Assembly (NCBI GenBank): GCA_003650445.1
Contig: QMQE01000010.1
Location: 1 to 27,087, forward strand
DNA from: Acidobacteriota bacterium
Lineage (GTDB): Bacteria > Acidobacteriota > Holophagae > Thermotomaculales > Thermotomaculaceae
DNA: 27,087 nucleotides
Direction: 5' to 3'
Within the stretch, counting starts at the first letter, position 1; each line of letters opens with the position of its first letter. A program made the translations under genes and the position numbers. Positions 1 through 8,763 of this stretch are shown one piece after another. Under the pieces are notes generated by a model that had not been told where the DNA came from, did not search any database, and was given only the letters and a program-made list of their open reading frames with translations.

Positions 1-129
1 CAAGTTTTTGAAATGCGGGTTCCTCTTGGCAAATTGACAGTTATTGATACCCCCTCCTTGGAAATGGGAAATGAGAGAGCAAAACGGGGACTGGCAACGC
101 CGCGGTGCCTGTTCCCCGCTTTGCGGTCC
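1..129. other. Left-edge sequence without a convincing gene
   Basis: No reading frame here looks like a known protein. A plus-strand frame starting at base 13 runs on into the repeat island and its second half is only a translation of repeat hexamers. On the minus strand there is a purine-rich AAGGAGGGG at 51-59 that resembles a ribosome-binding site, but no ATG, GTG or TTG lies at a suitable distance before the window ends. A hairpin at 85-118 is listed separately. Confidence 0.4.
81..118 (-). terminator. Terminator-like hairpin
   Basis: Read on the minus strand, CGGGGA and TCCCCG form an outer stem, GGCA and TGCC form an inner stem after a small internal bulge, and TTTTGC follows. This resembles an intrinsic terminator, though the U tract is short. 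It lies about 440 bases past the end of batE, so it could end readthrough from the Bat operon. The assignment is tentative. Confidence 0.3.
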
Positions 130-312
130 AGCCAACTGAGTGCGCGTTATGCGTGGGCGGCAGAAAAAGGAGTAGGAGTAATAATAGTGAAAGTGCGAGT
201 GCGCGAAAGAAGGGAGTTGGCCAATCACTGTCTTTTGACTTTTCTCATCTTGTCATCTAACATCCAACATCTATCATCTAACATCCGGCGCAACGCGCCG
301 CAGGGGCAGTAA
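130..312 (-). repeat. Mosaic intergenic repeat, copy 1
   Basis: Read on the minus strand the modules run in this order: hairpin CGGCGC-GTT-GCGCCG (286-300), a tract of five 7-base units (CATCTAA, CATCCAA, CATCTAT, CATCTAA, CATCCGG on the plus strand, 254-288), an AAAAGACAG segment, a TGGCCA-centred palindrome, the CACTCG/CACTTT hexamer tract, a short CTCCTA tract and a TTCTGCCGCCCACGC segment. The same module order recurs around 16700, 15140 and 26966. The open frame across it (13-312, plus) is a by-product of the hexamers. Confidence 0.8.
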
Positions 313-379
313 AAATCAAAGAGTTAGTAACTATCTGTTCCTTTCGAATCTTATCGAAAACTTATCCGAACTTTTATTT

Positions 380-500
380 TATCTTACCTTTGTGCCTTAG
401 TGCCCTTGTGTTAAATTCTTCTCCCTCTCGTCTCTTCCCTTCCGCTCTTCCCCCCTCAGCGTTCTCGGCGGTCTCTGCGGTGAGTCTGGTGTCTTACTCT
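380..500 (-). repeat. ACACAAAGG / ACCGCAGAG short tandem repeat, copy 1
   Basis: On the minus strand there are 9-base units ACCGCAGAG, ACCGCCGAG, AACGCTGAG, then a purine-rich spacer, then AGAAGAATTTAACACAAG followed by units of 8-9 bases ending in AAGG (GGCACTAA, GGCACAAA). A second copy with the same order is at 23120-23217, and the CTCACCGCAGAG part recurs at 15420-15435. Repeats of this look are scattered in many environmental bacterial genomes; function unknown. It lies just past the end of batE. Confidence 0.75.
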
Positions 501-512
501 GCTGCTTCCATC

Positions 513-534
513 TCCAAATTTCAAATATTTTGGA
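513..534 (-). other. AT-rich inverted repeat downstream of batE
   Basis: TCCAAA and TTTGGA flank a 10-base AT-rich centre about 25 bases past the batE stop codon. Between it and the stop lies a second weak stem (CCGGGC with GCTCGG). Neither is followed by a good U tract, so I do not call a terminator, but one of them could stabilise the 3' end of the Bat operon transcript. Confidence 0.25.
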
Positions 535-556
535 TCCGAGCCTGCCGGCCCGGAGG

Positions 557-1312
557 TCATCTGATAGCTTTGAAGGATTGCTTCCTGGCCCAGCCATTCA
601 TGCCGTCCGGGAGAATGATGTGGACGAATCCGGATTGTTCTCCTTCCAATCCAACCAATGTACCTGAATGGATACGAAACAACAGAGAAGATGAGGTGGA
701 AGGCTCACTGAAAACCTCTACTTCAGGCTGAAATACAATCGCTTCCCTTCGTGTCAGTTCACCTGCTCTGGAATTTGCCAGGCCAAATACCATCAGGAGA
801 AAAATAAGGGAAACGCCCAATCCGTAGTACAGTGGTTTTCGGGAGAATCTGCCCGAGATAAGAAGGCCTGTAAAAATAAACACGAGCAACCAGAAAAAAA
901 GAAGAACCCCTTCCAGAACCGGGTAGGGAATTGATTGATAAACATGTCGATATGCATTCTCCACTGCCCCGGCTGGAGGTATTTTAATCTTGTCCGAAAG
1001 CCGACTTCTCAGAATGGCCAGGTTCCGCTTAACCGAGGGGTTCAGAGGCTGAATCCGCCGCGCCTCTTCAAAATAAAGCCGTGCAGATGCCAGGTCTCCT
1101 TTCCGAAAGCTGGCACAACCGAGGTTGTACATCAGATCAAAGCTCTTTTCCCCCCTGGCAGCCAATTCGGAAGCCGCGTCTCCATATAATTTTATTGCCT
1201 TGTCGTAGTCTTTTGCGGCATATGCTGCCGCACCTTTCTGGTAGAGTGCATTGATGTCGGAAGCCGAGGCAAAGCTTGACAGGCACAAAAGAAGCACAAT
1301 CCAATTCTTCAT
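557..1312 (-). CDS. batE: BatE-like TPR and SH3-domain membrane protein
   Basis: The 251-residue product has a signal peptide (1-18), two TPR-type helical repeats (about 22-100, with A-DYDKAIKLY and a second repeat ending ARRIQPLNP), two membrane segments (about 133-153 and 162-179) and a C-terminal bacterial SH3-like domain (about 190-251, ending GWARKQSFKAI). This TPR-membrane-SH3 order is typical of BatE, the last gene of many Bat operons. TPRs probably bind partners in the periplasm; the exact role of Bat complexes is unsettled (aerotolerance, envelope stress). The start overlaps the batD stop by four bases (ATGA) and has an AGAAGG ribosome site. It is the last gene of the unit, and repeats begin soon after it. 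Confidence 0.88.
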   Translation of the reverse strand: MKNWIVLLLCLSSFASASDINALYQKGAAAYAAKDYDKAIKLYGDAASELAARGEKSFDLMYNLGCASFRKGDLASARLYFEEARRIQPLNPSVKRNLAILRSRLSDKIKIPPAGAVENAYRHVYQSIPYPVLEGVLLFFWLLVFIFTGLLISGRFSRKPLYYGLGVSLIFLLMVFGLANSRAGELTRREAIVFQPEVEVFSEPSTSSSLLFRIHSGTLVGLEGEQSGFVHIILPDGMNGWARKQSFKAIR

Positions 1313-3090
1313 AGTACCTTCTCCAGTTTTGAAACAGCGCTTTCTGCGTCTTTCATAATGTCCCGGTTTAATGCATTATTGCTAGGGGTATAGCTTTCAA
1401 AATCACAGTATTCCACCACATCCACAATCGCTTTGATCAGATCCGGTGGCACCTCCCGGGATTCCAGCTCCCTGGCAATTTCGTCAATTTTCAAATCCAG
1501 TACAGGGCGGTTCCATTTGTCTGAAAAGTATGAGATGCAGGCCTTGGAAACCTGCTGGTAATAATCCCGCCCCTTTCCCTTCTTCAGAAATTTTGCGGCC
1601 TGGCTAATCCGGTTTCGGAACAATGCCGCTGCGTGGCTTCGCCGATATTCAACAGGATCTCTCCGGGACGGGTCCCGCCACCGCAGGAAGAACCCCAACA
1701 GAATGAAAATGAAAGGAATGGCTGCCATGGAAACGCGATACCAGGTACTCTCAGAAATATCCACAAATCTGTCCGGGGCCGCCCCTGTCCGGATGTAATC
1801 AATATCCTTACCCACGGCAACAACTTCGTTACCGGATGTTCCTGGCAAAATATTTTCCGGCGTTGCACTTCCCTTTTCAACGGAAACGTCAATTGAGCCG
1901 GACACACGGGTTACATATTTCTTTGTGACCGGATTAAAAAAGATGATCTTTGTCCCGGGAATTACGAGGGTTCCCATTTTTTGGGGAACCAGGATTACTT
2001 TCCATGTTTTCTTTCCGCGCAGGGGATTTGCAGGCTCCCGTTCGAGCTTGGGAGATGATGGACGAAATACCCTGAATCCATCAATCGATTCAGGAAATAC
2101 CAATGGAATGGTATTAAAATCCCCTTCCCCTGACACCACTACGGTGGCGGTGATACTGTCTCCCATTTTTACATGGTCCTGATTCACTGAAACAGACAAC
2201 TGAAACTGCCCCACCGCCCCGGAAAATCCTGCCGGTTGGGGAGCAGGCAACGGATACACCATCAGTATTGCTGATTGGCTTTTCCGTTGGATCGGTTGAC
2301 CCGGGAAGAATGAATTCGGATTCCCCACCTGAATACTGAACACCGGTTGAGGCAAAGGCAATCGCCCTGTCTTTGTTGGAAACACAATCTTTCTGAAAAT
2401 AACAGCTGTGTTATAGGCTACACCGTTAATCATCATCCGCTTCCGGTCAATCAGATGATTCTGCCCGAGATCTTCGGTGAGAAAACCGGTAAAATCCGGT
2501 AGTTCCTGAATTCCCAGCCGAGCAATGTTCACGCGGCTGTAAATGCGGTAACTGACTTCCACCGCCTCTCCGACATAGGCAATCGCCTTACTCAACTCGC
2601 AACGGATGAAAAGCGAATCCGCTGTGACCGGTTGTTGAGTGACAACCGGGGGATTGAAAAAGTTGTCATCAAACATGTCAAAAGGCGACCTGGGCCGGGA
2701 TGGGCGCTGAGACAAAAGACTGCCCTTCTTTACCGTGACGGAAATGGGTTGCGTCCGGTAAATTTTCCCTCCGACCTGCACCTTAAAGGATGGAATCTGA
2801 AAAGTACCGGCTTTACGGGGAGAGAGAGTAAACACCTCACTGATGGAGCGACTGACCTTCCAGTTGATAATTTGGGTGGACTCGCTGGTGGACGGCCCCG
2901 CAACAATTGAGAAATCCGGAATGGAAAATGAGCGGGGGAATTCCACATCTCCGTCGTAGCCATCTACGTTTATGGTTAACTGGAACGTATCTTCTGTTCC
3001 CACCGGGTTGGCAGACACAGTGGAAGTAACCTCCGTGGCACGGAGGGGCAAGGCAAGTATCAATAAAATTGGCAGAAGAAACTTCGCCAT
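1309..3090 (-). CDS. batD: BatD family exported membrane protein
   Basis: BatD proteins carry a large periplasmic beta-rich region followed by one membrane helix. Here there is a signal peptide (MAKFLLPILLILALPLRATE), Ig-like BatD repeats over about 20-440 with the usual ADSLFIRCELSKAIAYVGE-type segment, a membrane helix at about 453-471 and a cytoplasmic helical tail of about 120 residues. The start at 3090 is preferred over one 27 bases upstream because GGGAGG lies nine bases before it and it begins the signal peptide directly. The gene follows batC by about 50 bases and overlaps batE by four. Partner of the von Willebrand-type BatA/BatB proteins by family knowledge. Confidence 0.88.
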   Translation of the reverse strand: MAKFLLPILLILALPLRATEVTSTVSANPVGTEDTFQLTINVDGYDGDVEFPRSFSIPDFSIVAGPSTSESTQIINWKVSRSISEVFTLSPRKAGTFQIPSFKVQVGGKIYRTQPISVTVKKGSLLSQRPSRPRSPFDMFDDNFFNPPVVTQQPVTADSLFIRCELSKAIAYVGEAVEVSYRIYSRVNIARLGIQELPDFTGFLTEDLGQNHLIDRKRMMINGVAYNTAVIFRKIVFPTKTGRLPLPQPVFSIQVGNPNSFFPGQPIQRKSQSAILMVYPLPAPQPAGFSGAVGQFQLSVSVNQDHVKMGDSITATVVVSGEGDFNTIPLVFPESIDGFRVFRPSSPKLEREPANPLRGKKTWKVILVPQKMGTLVIPGTKIIFFNPVTKKYVTRVSGSIDVSVEKGSATPENILPGTSGNEVVAVGKDIDYIRTGAAPDRFVDISESTWYRVSMAAIPFIFILLGFFLRWRDPSRRDPVEYRRSHAAALFRNRISQAAKFLKKGKGRDYYQQVSKACISYFSDKWNRPVLDLKIDEIARELESREVPPDLIKAIVDVVEYCDFESYTPSNNALNRDIMKDAESAVSKLEKVL

Positions 3091-3140
3091 GTCTGACTTC
3101 CTCCCGTTTAGTGCCATGTCTCCATCTTCAATCTCTCAGT

Positions 3141-3905
3141 TTACCAGTCTTTTACGTTCCGTTCAACCGGTCTGGCAGTTTTCCGCTTTGCGTTCTTCTT
3201 TCTATCCTGCTTTTCCTGTTCCCGCAAGGCCTTCAGCATCCGCCTTGCCCGCTCTTTTTTCTGTTGCTGTTCTGAAGGCGGCTGTTTCTGTTGTTTCTTC
3301 TGATCGTTCTTTTTCTGTGCATCCGCCTTGTTCTGTTTCTGACTCTTCTTCTTGTCGTCTTTTTTCTTGTTATCCTGTTGTTTTTTCTGCTTCTGCTTCT
3401 GCTTCTGCAATTTCATTTTCTTCAGGCTCATCTCATAGTTTTCCTTGGCCCAGCGGTCTCCCGGGTCGGCCAACAGTGCTTTCCGATAGAACTCAGCCGC
3501 GTCCTTATATTTCTTCGCCTGGTACAGGGCATTCCCCGTATTGTAATAAAGGCGGGGCTGCAACTCCTTCGGCGCTTTACTCAAAAGATCTTTATAGGTC
3601 TTAACCGCATCTTCCACCCGGCCTGACTTCACAAATGCATTCCCCATATTGTATTTTACCTGTGGTGAATTATCCCGAAGGGAAAGTGCCTGAATATATT
3701 CCTGAAGCGCGGCCTTGTACTTTCCGCTGTCAAACAGTTCATTTGCCTTATGATTATGAATGTAGCCCGGGTCTGCCAGATGGAACTGGGCAAAGGCGGG
3801 CATCGCAATAAGGCTAAAAGCCATGGTGAACAAAGCAACCATATTTCCCGATATTCCCGTTCTCCCTTTCAGATAAAGGAAGGTGTTCCATTTCTCAGTA
3901 TTCAT
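3141..3905 (-). CDS. batC: BatC-like TPR protein with Lys/Gln-rich tail
   Basis: The 254-residue product has an N-terminal hydrophobic segment (21-40, ending AMPAFAQ, likely a cleaved signal or anchor), three TPR-like repeats (about 47-155, with KYKAALQEYIQALS, YNMGNAFVKSGRVEDAVKTY and YNTGNALYQAKKYKDAAEFY) and a very basic, low-complexity tail from about 160 to the end made mainly of Lys and Gln. BatC proteins are TPR proteins often with charged tails, but this one is extreme. The start at 3905 has GAGGGGG seven bases upstream and is ATG; the longer frame begins with TTG at 3926 overlapping the batB stop. TPRs suggest a scaffolding role in the Bat complex. Confidence 0.85.
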   Translation of the reverse strand: MNTEKWNTFLYLKGRTGISGNMVALFTMAFSLIAMPAFAQFHLADPGYIHNHKANELFDSGKYKAALQEYIQALSLRDNSPQVKYNMGNAFVKSGRVEDAVKTYKDLLSKAPKELQPRLYYNTGNALYQAKKYKDAAEFYRKALLADPGDRWAKENYEMSLKKMKLQKQKQKQKKQQDNKKKDDKKKSQKQNKADAQKKNDQKKQQKQPPSEQQQKKERARRMLKALREQEKQDRKKNAKRKTARPVERNVKDW

Positions 3906-3922
3906 ACCGTTTCCCCCTCTCG

Positions 3923-4891
3923 TCAAAGCAATAAGAAAGCCGCAAGAGATAGGACAGACCCTGCAAGCGGCAGTTGGTAGCGATCCCTCAGTCGGACAAT
4001 GCCCTTTTCTTCCAGCTTCCGACGCGACAGCTTCTCCAATTTTGAAGCCAGCCCCATGGCTGTGCGGGTATCAGAGGCATGGAAAAATCCGCCGCCCGTT
4101 TTCTTCGCGATCTCTCCCAATGCCTTGACATTGAGCCTCGAAATAATGGTTTCCCCGTTTGCGTCCTGCTTGTAGCCACCCACTTCCCCATCCGGACCGA
4201 TTTCCGGAACCGGGGCACCGGCAATAGAACCGACACCGACGGTGAAAACGAGGACACCATTTTCCTTCAGTTTTCGAATCGCACTATCCACATTTCCACC
4301 AAAATCTTCACCATCTGAAAACACGACTACAGTCCGATACCCACCGGAATTCTCTTGAAAAGACTGAGACGCGAGGCCCAGTGCACGGCCCAGGTCAGTT
4401 CCTGCAGCAGAGGTCATGTCGGTGTCAATCCCATCCATAAACATAGCCACCGCCTCATAGTCGGTTGTCAATGGACACTGGATAAAGGCATCCCCGGCAA
4501 AAACAATAATGCCGACTCTGTCATTTTTTAATTGCAGTAACAGATCATAGACCATTTGCTTTGTCACAGCGAGGCGGGAAGGCTTCAAGTCCCCCGCATT
4601 CATGGATTTGGACACATCCACCACAAAGAAAATATCCCGCCCTTTACGCTTCCCCTTCTCCAGGGCTACCCCGTATCGAGGAGAGGCAAGGGACACAATC
4701 AGCAGCGCCAATGCCAGAAGAAAGAAAAACCATTTAAAAAATCGACGATCCCGGGCAACCGCCAAACGTACCCTGAAAAGGCCGGTTTCCTTAAAAAAAT
4801 TTGCAACCGTATTGTGCCGAATCCATAGCACTACCAGAAATATCAGGATGACAGCCAGTCCGTACAGCAGCTCAGGATATTGAAAATTCAT
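3923..4891 (-). CDS. batB: BatB-like von Willebrand factor A membrane protein
   Basis: The 322-residue product has membrane helices at about 8-24 and 53-70, a VWA domain from about 86 to 280, and a final helix at 307-322. The metal-ion-dependent adhesion site is complete: D92-x-S94-x-S96, a Thr near 160-165, and D193 in FSDGED. It therefore can bind a divalent metal and probably a partner protein in the periplasm. BatA and BatB are paralogues with this architecture. It overlaps batA by four bases and has GAGGG seven bases before its ATG. Which VWA gene is A and which is B is assigned by gene order. Confidence 0.88.
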   Translation of the reverse strand: MNFQYPELLYGLAVILIFLVVLWIRHNTVANFFKETGLFRVRLAVARDRRFFKWFFFLLALALLIVSLASPRYGVALEKGKRKGRDIFFVVDVSKSMNAGDLKPSRLAVTKQMVYDLLLQLKNDRVGIIVFAGDAFIQCPLTTDYEAVAMFMDGIDTDMTSAAGTDLGRALGLASQSFQENSGGYRTVVVFSDGEDFGGNVDSAIRKLKENGVLVFTVGVGSIAGAPVPEIGPDGEVGGYKQDANGETIISRLNVKALGEIAKKTGGGFFHASDTRTAMGLASKLEKLSRRKLEEKGIVRLRDRYQLPLAGSVLSLAAFLLL

Positions 4892-5874
4892 TGTTTTACC
4901 CTCAGAACAATTTCACGGACAAAGAAGAAACCCAGCATCAATGCCAGGGCACTCCAGAGAAAATAACTGTAAATATCTCGCCAGAGAGCAAATTTTTTGA
5001 CCTCAATTTTTGTTTTCTCCATCCTGTCAATGATACTGTAAATCGCTTTCAGCTTTTCCGCGTTCGTTGCCCGGAAATACGCACCACCGGTTTTGCCGGT
5101 AATTTCCTTGAGCATGTTTTCGTCAATTTGAACCGGAACTTTGACAGTGCGAACCGTCCCGAAGGGGCCGGGTTGCGGCATTTCTGCATACCCCGTCGTA
5201 CCCACTCCAACTGCATAGATTCGAATGCCCAGTGCTTCAGCCAGTTCAGCCGCTGAACGAGGGTCAATATTGCCTCGGTTATTCATGCCGTCGGTTGCCA
5301 GAATTATGACCTTGGATTTGGCTTTGGATTTTCGAAGCCGATTAACAGCGGTGGCAATGGCCATCCCGATTGCAGTCCCATCTTCAATGCTCCCCAGTTT
5401 CGTGTCCGCAATCAGTTGTTTCAGCATCTTATGGTCGGTAGTCAACGGGCAACGGGTAATGGCATAGGCGGAAAATGGAATATACCCCATACGGTCGTAG
5501 GGCCGGCCGTCCACAAAGCTGAGCAGCGTTTCCTTTGCCACCTGAAAACGATTGGGTTTCAGATCCATCGCCTTCATGGAAGAAGAAATGTCCAGGCAAA
5601 GGACAATGTCAATTCCTTTGATATCCTGTCTTTCATAGAGCTTACCCAATTGAGGCCGGGCAAGTGCCAGCACCATCAAGACAAGGGCAACAAGCGGAAA
5701 CCATGCGGCGACCCGGAAAAGGTATTCCCGGGGAGAAACCGGCACGAGGTCCATCAGGAAACCGGAAAAACGGATGCCTTCCCGTCCGGCTCGATTTTGT
5801 TTCACAAGCCACCAGATTAGAAAAATCACAGGAATCAACAGAAACAGAACCGCCCATGACTCAAACCGAAACAT
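4888..5874 (-). CDS. batA: BatA-like von Willebrand factor A membrane protein
   Basis: The 328-residue product has helices at about 6-24 and 55-73, a VWA domain with intact metal site (D95-x-S97-x-S99, T167, D195 in ATDGMN) and a C-terminal helix near 300-320. The start at 5874 is ATG with GGGGAGG six bases upstream. The longer frame begins with GTG at 5889 and has no comparable site, so it is rejected. With the ATG, the gene still overlaps the preceding DUF4381-like gene by 14 bases. Family knowledge: BatA works with BatB and BatD and is commonly encoded with a MoxR ATPase and a DUF58 protein, as here. Confidence 0.88.
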   Translation of the reverse strand: MFRFESWAVLFLLIPVIFLIWWLVKQNRAGREGIRFSGFLMDLVPVSPREYLFRVAAWFPLVALVLMVLALARPQLGKLYERQDIKGIDIVLCLDISSSMKAMDLKPNRFQVAKETLLSFVDGRPYDRMGYIPFSAYAITRCPLTTDHKMLKQLIADTKLGSIEDGTAIGMAIATAVNRLRKSKAKSKVIILATDGMNNRGNIDPRSAAELAEALGIRIYAVGVGTTGYAEMPQPGPFGTVRTVKVPVQIDENMLKEITGKTGGAYFRATNAEKLKAIYSIIDRMEKTKIEVKKFALWRDIYSYFLWSALALMLGFFFVREIVLRVKQ

Positions 5875-6850
5875 TTGATTCCTCCCCACTTTCAGCCTTT
5901 TCCTTCTCCTCTTCCTGTCGCTGGCAGATCAGGTCAGCGAGCTTGTACACCAGATTCACATGACTGTTGGTTTCCCCTTGAGCCGGAACCAGTTTCGCAA
6001 ATTTGACCATATCGCAGGCATCCAGAAACTCCCGAACCAGACGATCCTCATCAACGGTTGTATGCCCTGCAAGATTGTTCAGCATTTCCTCACTGGTTTC
6101 CACTGAATATTCCAGTCCAAAGGCACGGCCCAGAAAACGCTTCCCGATTTCCGCCAGTTCCACGTAAAAGTCCTTGATTCGTCCATCCTTCAGGTATCGA
6201 CTGGCCAGGAGTTTTCCCAGAAGCTCCCGTACCTCTTCACATGGTGGAATTTTCGGCAGTTTCTTTTCTATTGCAAGACGGTCCCGGTTCCGATAGCGTT
6301 TAAGCATCCTGAAAATAACGAAAACCAGAAGTGCAAGGAGCAGAAGTCCCCCAAGCACAACAGCGACAACCCGAATCAAGTGGGAATAATCCGGTTTAAT
6401 CTCCAGCTGGGGCTTCAATGGGTTAATTGTCTTCTTTTCCTTTCCTCCCGCAAACATAGAAACCACTTCCACATCCGGTACCTTCTTCTCCACTGTGTCT
6501 CCACCTGCGGTGGCCTTAATTTTCCCAAGGGACAGGGTTCCAAGCTGAAAAGGATGAACAGTTATTGAATAGCGATACAGATGATAACCATCCGGAAGTT
6601 TTTCATCCGTTGTAATTCCCTTCTCCCATACCGGCAAAGACTCGGTATTGTCTTCATCCACCGTCACTTGCGGTTTGACAAACGCAAAAGTGACAACGCT
6701 TCCTTCTTTAACAACTGCCCGTGCGGAAATCGTCACCGGGTCCCCCACGTGACAGGTGGATTTGTCAGTATTCACCGTCATATTTAAAGAAGTGGCGAAG
6801 GATAACACACTCGCCAACAACACCAGACAAATTGAAAGAAAGCGTCTCAT
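5861..6850 (-). CDS. DUF4381-like / BatD-like single-pass membrane protein of the Bat operon
   Basis: The 329-residue product has a signal peptide (1-20), a beta-rich extracytoplasmic domain (about 22-155) beginning with a BatD-type STCHVGDPVTISA strand, one membrane helix (158-183) and a cytoplasmic helical domain (about 190-310) ending in an acidic tail. In many Bat operons a protein of this shape (DUF4381-like) lies between the DUF58 gene and batA. It overlaps both neighbours (four bases with DUF58, 14 with batA). No catalytic motif is visible. I infer that it is a structural partner of the VWA proteins; the family assignment is by architecture and position, not by strong motif. Confidence 0.7.
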   Translation of the reverse strand: MRRFLSICLVLLASVLSFATSLNMTVNTDKSTCHVGDPVTISARAVVKEGSVVTFAFVKPQVTVDEDNTESLPVWEKGITTDEKLPDGYHLYRYSITVHPFQLGTLSLGKIKATAGGDTVEKKVPDVEVVSMFAGGKEKKTINPLKPQLEIKPDYSHLIRVVAVVLGGLLLLALLVFVIFRMLKRYRNRDRLAIEKKLPKIPPCEEVRELLGKLLASRYLKDGRIKDFYVELAEIGKRFLGRAFGLEYSVETSEEMLNNLAGHTTVDEDRLVREFLDACDMVKFAKLVPAQGETNSHVNLVYKLADLICQRQEEEKEKAESGEESNVSV

Positions 6851-7722
6851 CTGACCATCTTCCTCTTCCGTTTTTCAAAGAAACGGCGAAATGAATGATA
6901 CATATCCGTTCCGGCCGTTACCGAGATATAATCCAGGCCCAATCTGGAAAAGGTTGAACTCAGACGGTCCCGATGGGCCATCACCGCCTGAATATAGGCA
7001 TCCCGGGTTCGACGTGCGGCAAAATCCACTATCCTTGGGCGTCCGCCTTCCAAGGGCAGCATTGAAATCATGCCCCGCGGAGGGTTCAACTCCAGTCCAC
7101 CATCTACCCAAACCGGAATCAGGTCATATTTCATTGCCGCCATCTTCAGCGTATTCTCAAAACCGGCTGCATGGAAATCGGAGATCAGAAATACCACAGC
7201 CCGACGCCGCTGAACCGACAGAAGATGCTCCAGCGCCACTGAAATGTTCGTGCCCCCGGCTCCCCGGAGTTCAAGCAGATCCCGAACAACCCGAAGTACA
7301 TTTCGAACCCCTTTCCGGGGTGGAATGTAAGCTTCAATCCGATCCGAAAACCCGATCATACCGATTCTGTCATTATTCTTGATGGCGGAAAAGCCAAGGA
7401 GACCGGAAATTTCCGCACAGGTTTCCCGCTTCAGGCGGTTTCCAACACCAAAATCCATGGATTCCGACACATCCACAAGAAGCTGAATGGTCAATTCCCG
7501 TTCCTCAACAAAACGCTTCACATAAGGACTACCCATCCTTGCGGTTACATTCCAGTCAATGGAACGGATATCATCCTCTGCAACATATTCCCGCACTTCC
7601 GAAAACTCCAGGCCTCTGCCCTTAAACGCGGAGTGGTACTCGCCACCGAGTACTTCCTCTACAATTCGATTGGTGCGGATTTTAATCCTTCTGACTTCTT
7701 TCAGCAGCTCTTCCGCCTGCAT
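6847..7722 (-). CDS. DUF58 family protein with VWA-like domain
   Basis: The 291-residue soluble product has the DUF58 signature at about 36-76 (GRGLEFSEVREYVAEDDIR, then IDWNVTARMG and YVKRFVEERE) followed by a VWA-like fold with D84-x-S86-x-S88. DUF58 proteins are nearly always encoded next to MoxR ATPases, and they are thought to be clients or adaptors for the ATPase. The ATG has AGGAGG nine bases upstream. The gap to the moxR stop is 51 bases, and the 3' end overlaps the next gene by four bases. Confidence 0.92.
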   Translation of the reverse strand: MQAEELLKEVRRIKIRTNRIVEEVLGGEYHSAFKGRGLEFSEVREYVAEDDIRSIDWNVTARMGSPYVKRFVEERELTIQLLVDVSESMDFGVGNRLKRETCAEISGLLGFSAIKNNDRIGMIGFSDRIEAYIPPRKGVRNVLRVVRDLLELRGAGGTNISVALEHLLSVQRRRAVVFLISDFHAAGFENTLKMAAMKYDLIPVWVDGGLELNPPRGMISMLPLEGGRPRIVDFAARRTRDAYIQAVMAHRDRLSSTFSRLGLDYISVTAGTDMYHSFRRFFEKRKRKMVR

Positions 7723-7773
7723 TCCCTTATGCCTCCTGATTTCGCGGTACCGGGTTATCGCTCAAGCCGGAGG

Positions 7774-8763
7774 TCAGGGGACTTCAACCTGGTCAAAAAC
7801 CATCCGGATGATATCGTCTGAGTTGAGATTCTCCGCCTCTGCTTCGTAGGAAAGAATCACCCTGTGGCGAAGTACATCCGGGGCCACCGCCTTGATATCC
7901 TCCGGTGTTACGTAGCCCCGGCGGCGAATCATGGCATACACCCGTGCCGAAATGGCAAGTGCCAGTGTCGCACGTGGAGATGCACCGAAATCAATAAGGG
8001 ATTTCATATCGCCCAGGCCGTATTCCTCCGGCTCCCGGGTGGAGAACACCAGGCTGACAATGTATTGCTTCAATCGGTCATCCATGTACACGTCCGGCAT
8101 CAATTGCCTCAGGGTAAGAAGTTCTTCCTGGCTGCATACCTGCTGCACATCATAACTTGTGTTGGATGTAAAGCGGTTCAGGATTTCCATCTCCTCCTTC
8201 CGGTTCGGATACCCGACTTTTAATTTCAGCATAAAACGATCCATCTGGGCTTCCGGCAGGGGATAAGTTCCCTCCTGCTCAATGGGATTCTGAGTCGCCA
8301 TGACGAGAAACAATTCCGGGAGGGCATACGTTTCACTGCCGATGGTCACCTGTTTCTCCTGCATCGCTTCCAAAAGGGCACTCTGAACCTTGGCAGGGGC
8401 ACGGTTAACCTCATCCGCCAGAACCAGGTTGGCAAACACCGGGCCTTTCCGGGATGAAAAGGTGCCTTCCCTGGGATTGAAAATCTGCGTTCCTACGATA
8501 TCGGCCGGCAACAGATCAGGGGTAAACTGAATTCGGCTGAATTCTCCGTTCACCGCCTTCGACAGGGTGCTGACCGCGAGAGTCTTTGCCAGGCCCGGCA
8601 CACCTTCCACCAGGATATGGCCGCCGGAAATCAATCCCACCAGCAACCGTTCCACCATATACTTCTGGCCCACTATTACATGGGAAACCTCACTGATCAG
8701 TCTGTCCAGAAAAGCTGTTTTCTCTTTCACCTGTTCATTGATGATGCGAACACCTTCTTCCAT
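7774..8763 (-). CDS. moxR: MoxR-family AAA+ ATPase
   Basis: The 329-residue product shows Walker A GVPGLAKT (54-61), Walker B LVLADE (113-118) followed by NRAPAKVQSALLEAM, sensor-1 ATQNP (156-160) and the EAQMDRF segment typical of MoxR proteins. MoxR ATPases act as chaperones that insert cofactors or assemble VWA-domain complexes; the five genes downstream include three with VWA folds. It is the first gene of the Bat unit, with a strong AGGAAGGGGG ribosome site and a putative -10 box 44 bases upstream of the ATG. Confidence 0.95.
   Translation of the reverse strand: MEEGVRIINEQVKEKTAFLDRLISEVSHVIVGQKYMVERLLVGLISGGHILVEGVPGLAKTLAVSTLSKAVNGEFSRIQFTPDLLPADIVGTQIFNPREGTFSSRKGPVFANLVLADEVNRAPAKVQSALLEAMQEKQVTIGSETYALPELFLVMATQNPIEQEGTYPLPEAQMDRFMLKLKVGYPNRKEEMEILNRFTSNTSYDVQQVCSQEELLTLRQLMPDVYMDDRLKQYIVSLVFSTREPEEYGLGDMKSLIDFGASPRATLALAISARVYAMIRRRGYVTPEDIKAVAPDVLRHRVILSYEAEAENLNSDDIIRMVFDQVEVP

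Noticed and set aside
33..60. Plus-strand TTGACA and minus-strand AAGGAGGGG near the left edge
   Set aside because: No matching -10 box for the former and no start codon at a suitable distance for the latter inside the window.
13..312. Plus-strand open frame of 99 codons
   Set aside because: The second half translates repeat hexamers and 7-base units, the first half has no recognisable protein features, and similar frames arise in every repeat island.
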